DNA of 15,471 nt from Mycocentrospora acerina. Taxonomy: Eukaryota > Ascomycota > Dothideomycetes > Pleosporales. This document shows positions 1 to 6,950 of this stretch, in pieces. The notes under the pieces are model-generated. The model was not told where the DNA came from, did not search any database, and worked only from the letters and a program-made list of their open reading frames with translations. The stretch covers positions 1 to 15,471 of the forward strand of contig JAKUHH010000046.1 in NCBI GenBank assembly GCA_022701365.1, in the 5' to 3' direction. Every line of letters begins with the position of its first letter. The stretch's first letter is position 1. Position numbers and translations under genes: made by a program.

Positions 1-267
1 TAGTACAAGTCTGTATCTTATCTAAACACGTCCCTTTCTGTGTTTAACTCTTATTTGCATCCTGCTGCAGGGTAATCTTTGACAATGTTTCGACTTTTAC
101 CTTAAGAAAAATTTTCCTTTGTTGTTGCCCTGACAATCGTCTCTTTCACCTTAAGACGGGTTCCTATATATTAAGGCTTTCCCCCTGAAATCTTGATCTC
201 CTTAGCAGTTAGGCTCAACGTTTTTTGTATGTATCCTTTGTTGAGCCTTTTTGGTAGTGTTTTGCTG
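1..267 (+). promoter_or_regulatory. Leader and promoter-like region of the cysteine-rich gene
   Basis: This stretch has no convincing coding sequence. A TATA-like run (TATATATTA) lies at 165-173, about 95 bp before the candidate ATG at 268. Two imperfect copies of a block beginning gacaat and ending accttaaga occur at 81-107 and 132-156, 50 bp apart. A 9-bp inverted repeat (211-219 with 240-248, AGGCTCAAC/GTTGAGCCT, 20-nt loop) could fold in the 5' leader of a transcript. The region is T-rich on the + strand, as fungal leaders often are. The promoter role is inferred from position and the TATA-like run only. Confidence 0.4.
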
Positions 268-281
268 ATGAGTATAGCAAA

Positions 282-357
282 ACCACAATCACAACTACAA
301 CCACAACCACAGCAGCAGCAGCAACAACAACAACAACACCAGCACCGGCACCAGCAC

Positions 358-392
<35 letters not shown>

Positions 393-417
393 CCAGCACC
401 CGCACCCGCACCCACCC
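282..417 (+). repeat. CAR/CAC trinucleotide microsatellite
   Basis: A long imperfect run of CAA, CAG, CAC and CCN triplets. Read in the frame of the ATG at 268 it gives polyglutamine and Gln-His. Read in the frame that continues into the cysteine motif it gives Thr, Ala and Pro-Ala runs. It has dozens of CpA sites, the preferred RIP target, and no TAG or TAA triplet in the CAR frame, although the nearby gene and all the transposons show CAG-to-TAG type changes. Slippage here could have changed which frame the upstream ATG reads. Confidence 0.85.
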
Positions 418-584
418 CCATGCCGATCCCCGTCCCCCCCGGTGCCCTCCTGGTGGCCTTCCGGGTTATCTGCATGCGGTGCGTGCGGGCTGTTGCCTGC
501 AGGCAATTTATCAAGTTTAAGTTTTGTTCAGCAGGGTCAAAGAAATGCCGCTATTGCACAAAGCAGAATGAGAAGTGCAATCTG

Positions 585-634
585 GTAAGTATCTGTATCC
601 TGTCCTATAGTCTTTAGTGCTGATTTCTTAATAG
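585..634 (+). other. Predicted spliceosomal intron, phase 0
   Basis: The 5' site is GTAAGT directly after the codon CTG, the 3' site is TTAATAG, and a branch-point-like gctgat sits about 13 nt before the end. The length, 50 bp, is usual for filamentous ascomycetes. Removing it joins the last cysteine segment (KCNL) to VLLYVGPKF with no frame change, which supports both the intron and the choice of reading frame for exon 1. Confidence 0.7.
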
Positions 635-1138
635 GTGCTGTTATACGTTGGACCTAAGTTCAGGTCCTTCTGGCGGGCCCTGAACTCGTGGGGTGACTCT
701 GTCTATAGCGGCATTGACAACGAGGAGGAGATGGACGTGGTTGGGGAGCTTGCCGCCGAGGCGGCCTATTAGCTGGTGATGTGTGTGCAGGTGGCTAACT
801 CTTAGGTTACTGGCATGACTACGGCGGAGGTCATGCTCGCGCATTATTAGTTGATGGGGAAGGAGGTTTGGTCCTTGCGGGCGGAGTTGGGGGAGATTCG
901 GGGGGTGGTGGTGGGCATGGGGGCCGTGATAGAGGGGATAGGGGAGAGGATGGAGGAGATGGCGGCAAGGATGGCGGAGATGGCGGCGGCGTTGGCGAAG
1001 GGGGGTGGAGGTGGTGGGGGTAAGGTGGCTGTCAGGGGGAAGGTCAGTGGAGGCGGTGGTGGTGATGATGTGGTGAGGTCTCCGGGCGAGAGCGAGCTGA
1101 CGGAGTTTGGCGAGGACGCGGCGATGGGTGGCGCCTGA

Positions 1139-1233
1139 ACCGTGTCCGAGTCGGGTCTGTTGGCTTGCGTGTACCATATGTATTTATAAATGGGAATTGT
1201 GATACCCAACACGATTGTCCTCTAAGTGTGACA
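1139..1233. other. Spacer between the host-type gene and element 1 (possible LTR remnant)
   Basis: No gene is visible. Read on the - strand it begins TGTCACAC right after the polypurine tract of element 1, which is where a 3' LTR should start. It does not match the other LTRs of the window (TGTAACG). It may be a diverged or foreign LTR stub, or host flank including the 3' untranslated region of the + strand gene. An ATTTATAAATAC segment here is AT-rich in both directions. Confidence 0.4.
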
Positions 1234-1251
1234 TATCCTCTACCCTTTCTT
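1234..1251 (-). promoter_or_regulatory. Polypurine tract of element 1
   Basis: On the sense strand a purine-rich run (AAGAAAGGGTAGAGGATA) follows the pol stop by one base and precedes TGTCACAC. In LTR elements such a tract resists RNase H and primes plus-strand DNA synthesis just upstream of the 3' LTR. Position and composition fit. The oddity is that the following TGTCAC does not match the TGTAACG start of the 5' LTR. Confidence 0.55.
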
Positions 1252-1252
1252 C

Positions 1253-4200
1253 TCAGGCTTGTATCCAGCTATCAAGTCCCTGTAGTGGGCTGGCCTTGTT
1301 CAGATACTTCTTATGAAAAGCCCTTAATTTGTGGGGGGATCCTATAAAATTTGAGGCTTTGTACTAAACAGGGTCTAGGTTGTGTCTAACCCAGCTGACT
1401 TGATATTTTAGAGTAGATTGGTGGACTTTGCTGGCGAGTATCTCTTCTACCTCCTATTCCTCTACGCTGTGGATTGGGTTTCTGGCAGGTTTAGGTGCCT
1501 CTTGTCCTAGCAAGGGATCTTGGGGGTCCTTACACAGGACATTTAGTGCGAAGACGTCGTGTATCTGTGAGCCTGGGGGTAACTTTAACTGATATAAGTG
1601 CCTGACTTGTTTAAGTACCTTAAAAGGACCTTCCCATTGCGCGGATAGCTTTCAGCTAGGTCTTAGGTTAGTCAGGTTCTTGGTAGACAAGTACACTATA
1701 TCTCCAACTTGCTAATCCACCAGTCGTTGGTGCCCATTGACTACGGCTTGCATTCAGGCCTGGGCCTTTTCCATGTTATCCTTGGCTTGTTGCCAAGCGT
1801 TATGCATGCGGGTCGTCAATGCGAGGGCGTTACGGTGGTTGATTTTGTTAAATTGTTTAGCAGAGGGTATAGGGCTCTCCTAGTTCTAACTCTGTCTAGG
1901 TTTGCTACCGAAGAGGAGCTGATACGGGGCCATCCTGATGGCGCTGTGGGGGAGAGTCATCTGAGCACGGTTGATCAGGGGTAGGAGGTCACTCCAGTTG
2001 TCCTAGTAAAAGGATACAAAAGGCCGCAATCTCTAATCAATGTACTTGTTTATGATCTCTGTTTAGCTGTCTGTCTCTTTATGATAGGCAGTGGAGAGCT
2101 TGACCTTTACACCTATAATTCAACAGAACTCTAACTAGAAACTAGAAATGAATTGGGGACCGCGGTCTGATATGATCGTGTCTAGGGTGTGTCTAAAACA
2201 GTACACCTATTAGACAAACAGGTTCGCTATTCCTCAGGCGTTAATTGTCTTGTGACATGGGATAGTGATAGCTTGTTTAGACAGTCAGTTAATGATTACC
2301 ATAATCTGGTTGTACCTGGCCTGATCCTTTGGGAAATCTTTGAAATCTATGCATAGGTGCTGCATCAGTCTTTCAGGGATAGGCAACAGGTGGAGGTATC
2401 TGGGGAGGCGGGACTGTCTCAGATGTCCTCTACAACAAAGGATGCAGTTTTGAACATACCGTTGACAACTGGCCTCCATGCCCTTCTAATAGTACCGTCA
2501 GGCTAGTAACTGATAGGTCTTCTTGGAGCTGGGGTGCGCTGTGGAGATTTAATTGTGTACCTCGCGAATGAGCTGGGTACATAGAAGAGAATCTCCGGAC
2601 AAGCAGAGTTAATCCTAGTAGAGCAAGAGCCTGTTACTGATCTGATAGTTGTCTGGCAGCTTCGCTCGTTGTTCCTTAAAGGCTAACTGGTTTTTGTGGA
2701 GAACTGCGTCTATTAGTTCTAGGGAGTTAAAAGCCATCAGGGTCGTGTTAGGGCGTAAGGCGTTGATGGACAACATCCGTTGAATTTGAGTCTAGAGGTA
2801 GGTCTGAGCCAGATCGGTATTGATCCGGACATAAAGACGGTGGGGTCTGAGTAGGACTCTTGATTGATTGTCTTCTTGGGCTGACTTTAACTGGCTTAGG
2901 TCCTGTTCTTGTTGGCTGAGGATATCAGCCCTCTTGTTGTTCTTGCCTGGTGTGTACTTGATTTGGAAGTTGAAAGGGGCTAGGGCTTCAGACTATTGTG
3001 CTTGTCTGGCATTGAGTACCTTGGTAGTCATGAAATATTCTAAGGCGCGGTGGTCTGAAAGGACTAGCACTCGGGTCTGAACAGAGGTTAGTTCAGCCCT
3101 CCACTTTAAGAAGGCTTGGAGAATGGCAAAAAGTTCCTTGTTGTGTATTTCCTAATTAAGCTCGGCTCCGGATAGGACCTTGCTATAGAAAGCTACGGGG
3201 TACTATTTCTCGTTAGGGTGTTTTTGTGACAAAACCCTAGCAACTACGCTGTCCGATGCGTCGGTCTTAATTCGGGTGTTATAATCGGGCTTGAAATGGC
3301 ACAGGGTGGGTATGGCCAAGAGGGCAGTCTTGAGGCGATGGAAGGCCTCCTCGCACTCCGGGGTCTATACGAATGGTATCGTAGGGCTCTGCAATGCGAT
3401 GAGGGGTTTTGCAACCCGGGAAAAACCGGCAACGAATTGCTGGTAGAAACCTGTAAAGCCTAGGAAGGACTTTACACCTGTAACGGTGGTAGGTTGTTCC
3501 TAGTTTTTTAAAGCTCCTACCTTTTCTGGGTTAACCTTAATGCCTTTGTTAGTTAACATGTAACTAAGGTACTTTGTACGCGTAACGTGAAACTTGCTCT
3601 TCTTGATGTCTACTTGAAGGCTGGCGGCACGCAGTCTTTCTAGTACCTGCTTCACATGCTGTTTATGGGTGATAGGGTCTTCTGAATAGATTAGGATGTC
3701 GTCTAGGTAGGCAATACAGAAGTTATCCAGGAAATCGATCAACACGTCGTTTATATATCGTTGGTAGGTTGCGGGGCTGTTGCAGAGGCCGAAGGGTAGT
3801 ACCTTACATTTGTACGTTCTGTAACGGGTTTGGAAGGTGGTGTATTCTTCAGAATCTGGATCCATACGGATGCGGTTGAACGCGGAACGAATGTCAAACT
3901 TGGTGAAGATCTTAGCCTTTGAAGGGCGGGCTAAGAGCTTGTCTATGCGGGGAATCAGATAGACATCTTTGTGAGTGAGGTTGTTCAGTTTGCGATAGTC
4001 CACACAAATTCGGAGGTCCCTGTTAGCCTTCTAAACACACAAGATAGGAGATGCGAAAGGGCTCCAACTATGCTTGATCTAACCTTTTTGTAGGTTCTCT
4101 TGGATGTAGCGCTTGGTCGCTTCTAACTCTTCTACATTCTGCTTGTACAACGGGCTATAGCTGTTCGGCAGGGGTTTAGTGAGTATGATCTTGTGGTTGT

Positions 4201-5158
4201 ACAGTTAAAGGTCTGGGAGGGTTTCTGCGGCAGTCTTGCTGAAGACATCCCGGAAGGGGTGGTAACGGAGGGGTAATTGGTCCTGTACTAGGGCCGCGTT
4301 GTTAAGGTCATCTTCTAGCCTTTTCTCATCCAGAATTCGATTGATTTTGTAAAGGCTAGTAGTAAAGAATTCGTTTTCTTGGCGTTTTATATTAAAGTGG
4401 AAAGCGTTAGCAGAAATGAGAGCGATATGAAAAGAAGGTTTAGTAAGGACAAGTTCTAGTAGGGGTTGGATGGGTTTTAGCGTTGGGTCCTGTGCGATAG
4501 GAGGCAAGAACTTCTAACTCTTTAGGAGTCGAAGCATCCCTTGAATCCTATGAATGGCAGTAGTCACACTGTGCCTCTCCTGATAGTCCTCCTGTTCCTA
4601 TAGCTTGTCTTGTCGTGCGATATCTAAGGCAACAGTTTTGGCGGGAACTGTTTGGTTAAGGGTTATCAGGAGCGGTGGAGCAGGATTGTACACAGCAGGA
4701 TAGCAGCCTAGCTAGATGATCCGGGAGTGATCCGTATCCAACTGTAGCTTGAAACGCTTCATCTATTTGATTCTAATGATGCAGTCTTGTGAGCTGAGAT
4801 CTACTATTACAAACGGGCAGTTGTAGATCTTTCTTCTATTAATGATCAGATGCAAACAGATATACTGAGTCACTGGGGAAGAGATTTGGTCTTAAAACCC
4901 CTTAACAGTAACCTGAAAGGGTAGCTTTCAGATAGGAGTCTGAAGAGCTAATGAAATAGAAGTAGCAATTTTTGAATTTAAGAAAAGATAACCTTAGGCA
5001 CTGGTGTTGATTAAGGAGTGTAATCAGACCCTAAGGCCCTTGGTGCAAAGAATGGAAGGAGAAAGGAAATGTGGTCCCCTAAACAAGTTTAAGAGACTAA
5101 GGTTTGATAGGTTATAACAGTTTAGGCCTGGGAAGGGAGGTCCTCCTAGGCGTCTCTG
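1253..5158 (-). pseudogene. pol: Element 1 pol: protease, RT, RNase H, integrase, chromodomain
   Basis: One frame of 1301 sense codons, counted from the frameshift site, ends at TGA 1253-1255. By eye it holds about 38 internal stops. The protease site near residue 51 reads LINTSA where the family has D-T/S-G, so the catalytic Asp is Asn. Reverse transcriptase has FDIRSAF, LPFGLCNSPATYQR and YLDDILIYS, with Asp 486 and 487 intact (3698-3703). RNase H keeps TDAS (Asp about 633), the Glu of NKELFA, SDHRALEYF and the final RADILSQ. Integrase has an HHCC zinc region (VH, AHP, NC, CC), then Asp 938, Asp 998 (SDRGPQF) and Glu 1034, a D-X35-E spacing. A GPF module (QWEGPFKV) leads to a chromodomain (EVEEIL, YQVSWV, YKASNF, HKLRAFHKKY) near residues 1235-1295. 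Two chromodomain Trp codons are now TAG. The -1 frame relative to gag implies ribosomal frameshifting in the active ancestor. It is non-functional as it stands. Confidence 0.93.
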
Positions 5159-5164
5159 TTTCCC
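5126..5164 (-). promoter_or_regulatory. Predicted gag-pol -1 ribosomal frameshift signal
   Basis: The heptamer GGGAAAC (5158-5164) lies in the gag frame as G_GGA_AAC, matching the X_XXY_YYZ rule, four codons before the gag stop (5146-5148). A slip of -1 enters exactly the frame that holds pol. A 6-nt spacer (AGAGAC) is followed by a foldable segment at 5126-5151: outer GCCT/AGGC arms with an inner GGAGG/CCTCC repeat. Heptamer, spacer length and downstream stem are the standard parts of -1 frameshift signals in retroelements. In element 2 the heptamer is AAGAAAC (10793-10799), which breaks the rule, as G-to-A decay would do. Confidence 0.7.
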
Positions 5165-6372
5165 GTCTGATCCTCTTCTTGGTTAGGGTCTTCTCCCAAT
5201 TCTTTAACGTCCTTGTTGAGGTGTTTAAACTTAATCTTCTGTACTTGAGGCGAAGGACACTTGCTTGCGAAGTGTCCTGGCTTGCCACAGTTGTAGCAAT
5301 TGCCTGGAGTCAGATCCCTTGCGGGACCAGGAGTCTTAGATATAGGCTGAGGGGCAGGTGAAGGTTGGGGTTGTGTTTGGATACGGGGGTCCGCTCGTTG
5401 GTACGAATTATAGTTTGTTCTTGGTGGGGACCTCTGAATCAGACCTGAATGAAGTTGACCTGGTTCGTGTGTTGTACGGATTGTGCTTCCTGTGGTTGGG
5501 ACTGAGGGATAGTTCCTTTGTTCTATATTGAACGCCGTTAGGTGTTTGACTATAAGCTTGAAGGAGTTGTTCCATTGTTGCTTGAATCTGAGGCTGGGCA
5601 TCCGCAAGGTTGGTGTGATCTTTGTCCATAGGTAGTGAAACCATTCCAATTTGGGTACTTGTCCCCTAATGGCAGCACTAAGGAACTGTGCTTTAAAGGT
5701 GGGGAAGGTTTCTGTCTTCTCTATATAGAGTTTATTAAAAGCAGCCCGGCTCTCAGCTCTCTCATTTCCTGTGATGAAATAAGACTTAAGTAGGTTAATC
5801 ATATCTTCTGCAATCTCAAAACGGTTAGACGGGGTGTCAGATAGGTATTAGGGCTCTAGGTACTCCTTAGCTAGGCCAGAAGTATGTCCCCAGACTAACG
5901 CTATGCGGGCGCGCTCACTCTGATAGTGGTCTGCATTGATCTCTAATCAGTCCTGGATCAAGGCTTGCTATTGGCGAAAGGTTAGGTTCTGACTATTTTT
6001 GAGGACTTTAATAGTGGGTGTTCTTTCAGATAGTTTTGTGCGTATGGTATTGTTAATTGAAATCTCAGACTAGAACCTTAGGGGTTGAGGTTGTTCTAAG
6101 GGAGTTAGTAGTGATTTAGTACTAGGTAGGGGGTGGTCTGGGGCAATTGTAGCTTGCTGTAGTTCCTAAATTTCTGCTTAAAGTTGGGCAACTAATTAGG
6201 CTAAGTCCTCCTTTTCTTGGTCTGAATCAGATAGGGGCTCTGTACCTGTTCTTACTAGATTAGGGGTTGGAGTAGGGTTAGACGTCTCTGCTGCCACCTT
6301 TGAGGTTGAGCCTTGAGTACGTACTGATCTTTAAGTTGGTTCCTTTGAACCTGGGGTGATAGTGGCAGACAT
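5146..6372 (-). pseudogene. gag: Element 1 gag with CCHC zinc knuckle
   Basis: The frame starts at an ATG (6370-6372) about 290 nt after the LTR and runs 408 codons to TAG. It is Ser/Thr/Pro-rich at first, then has a charged helical central part that probably forms the capsid (SERARIALVW, EIAEDMINLLKSYF). A Pro/Gln-rich linker leads to a zinc knuckle CYNCGKPGHFASKC at residues 359-372 (5257-5298), with C-X2-C-X4-H-X4-C intact, and a charged C-terminus. Gag forms the virus-like particle and the knuckle binds the element RNA. Eight in-frame stops, all in the N-terminal half, come from CAA/CAG/TGG to TAA/TAG type changes plus one TGA. The last 218 codons are open from an internal ATG, which explains why this part looks like an ORF. 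Confidence 0.9.
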
Positions 6373-6647
6373 CAGAGTTAGGTCTGATTTTGCTGGGTTC
6401 TTAATAGTCTCTGAGTTTCTACCTTAGCGCAATCCTACGCGGCTATTCTGAAGTAATCCTAACGCAGTGGTCTAGGAAGTTCTAAACCTAAAGGCTTTGG
6501 TTGTTAGGAGATTGTGGGGATCCTGGCTGTAATGAAATGCTAGATGTAACAGTGTTGTCTGAATTAGTTCTGAATTGGATAGGGCTTAGACGTGATCTGA
6601 ACAAAACAAGTAGCGATATTATTTAGAGGCTGTTACTAGCTGGGACG

Positions 6648-6660
6648 AGTTTTTCTGTAT
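6648..6660 (-). promoter_or_regulatory. Self-priming primer-binding site of element 1
   Basis: Sense strand ATACAGAAAAACT starts 2 nt (TT) after the LTR end CGTTACA. It is the exact reverse complement of AGTTTTTCTGTAT inside the LTR (6796-6808), just downstream of the TATA box. No TGG start, as expected for a tRNA-primed site, is present. In the Tf1/sushi group the 5' end of the element RNA folds back to such a site and is cleaved to make the primer. The 2-nt spacer fits 3' processing of two bases by integrase. Mechanism inferred from layout. Confidence 0.68.
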
Positions 6661-6662
6661 AA

Positions 6663-6950
6663 TGTAACGACGCAGGTTATAAGAGAGTGATCTGAATGGG
6701 GTCTGAAGTGTCTACTACTAGGCATATAGGAGTGCTGGGACTGGAGGGTAAACCAAAGATACTATTCTCTACACCTATAGGTCTTGTACAAAAGGATACA
6801 GAAAAACTACTCTACAAAGCTACACAGACTGCCCCCCTTATATATCCCTTCCTAGGGTTACCATCCGAGGCGAGTACGAATCGGGTGGCTATCGGATGGG
6901 TGTTGGTTGACTCAGGGGTAATGATAGGATGTGACGTTGTGAACGTTACA
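6663..6950 (-). repeat. LTR-a: 5' LTR of element 1 (288 bp)
   Basis: The sense strand begins TGTAACG and ends CGTTACA, a perfect 7-bp terminal inverted repeat with the usual TG...CA. A TATA box (TATATAA, 6838-6844) lies 36 bp upstream of the 13-nt block that pairs with the primer site, so transcription probably starts near 6808. The middle part differs from LTR-b and LTR-c, which resemble each other (both read ATATAGCCTGCAACC where LTR-a has ACACAGACTGCCCCC). LTR-a is therefore the promoter LTR of element 1 and not a twin of the LTR of element 2. It is the least decayed of the three copies. Confidence 0.88.

Larger units (their letters stand above)
268..1138 (+). pseudogene. Cysteine-rich, coiled-coil fungal protein gene with intron, three premature TAGs
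   Basis: Exon 1 ends at 584 and exon 2 runs from 635 to a TGA at 1136-1138 (167 codons). In the frame open from 258, a Thr/Ala/Pro-rich leader is followed by a probable zinc-binding block with spacing C-X2-C-X5-C-X8-C-X6-C-X2-C-X6-C (about 471-578). Splicing a 50-bp phase-0 intron continues into a Trp-containing segment (FWRALNSWGDS), an acidic and hydrophobic heptad-like helix with repeated Met-Ala-Glu (about 920-1000), then Gly-rich linkers and an acidic tail. Exon 2 has TAG at 770-772, 803-805 and 848-850, each explained by CAG to TAG. There is no other frame break downstream of the microsatellite. The start is uncertain: the ATG at 268 is in another frame and no ATG lies between the TAG at 255 and position 420 in the motif frame. 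I recall similar cysteine-rich motifs in uncharacterised fungal proteins but cannot name a family. Function unknown. Confidence 0.6.
1234..6950 (-). mobile_element. Element 1: Ty3/gypsy chromovirus, degenerate, 3' LTR absent
   Basis: A nearly full-length LTR retrotransposon read from right to left: 5' LTR 6663-6950, self-priming site 6648-6660, gag 5146-6372, pol 1253-5158 in the -1 frame, polypurine tract 1234-1251. The order protease, reverse transcriptase, RNase H, integrase, with a C-terminal chromodomain, is diagnostic of chromoviruses (Metaviridae). The pol frame holds throughout, so decay is by point mutation: Trp and Gln codons have become TAG or TAA and some Arg codons TGA, a light to moderate RIP pattern. 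A matching 3' LTR is missing on the left. It lies head-to-tail with element 2. Confidence 0.93.

Noticed and set aside
171..514. Minus-strand ORFs rich in Cys-Trp or Ala-Gly-Val
   Set aside because: They are antisense readings of the CAG/CAC microsatellite, with no domain and no plausible start context.
193..588. Polyglutamine ORF running through the microsatellite and on to 588
   Set aside because: After the repeat this frame loses the cysteine spacing and does not join exon 2 in phase. The frame containing position 420 does both. Only its start (ATG 268) may be relevant.
641..1212. Minus-strand ORFs opposite exon 2 (His/Pro/Leu-rich and Pro-rich)
   Set aside because: Shadows of the G+C-rich exon on the + strand. 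The + frame has heptad-like structure and a continuous alignment across the intron.
1709..1984. Plus-strand ORF of 91 codons inside element 1
   Set aside because: Antisense to the integrase C-terminal part and GPF region of pol, with no recognisable domain.
3244..3432. Minus-strand ORF of 62 codons
   Set aside because: Out of frame with pol, which at this place encodes the RT-RNase H connection and the first RNase H Asp.
1253..6372. Stop codon reassignment (TAG read as Gln or Trp)
   Set aside because: Stops replace both Trp and Gln, TAA and TGA are also involved, and the changes match CpA deamination on either strand. Point mutation explains them without a changed code.
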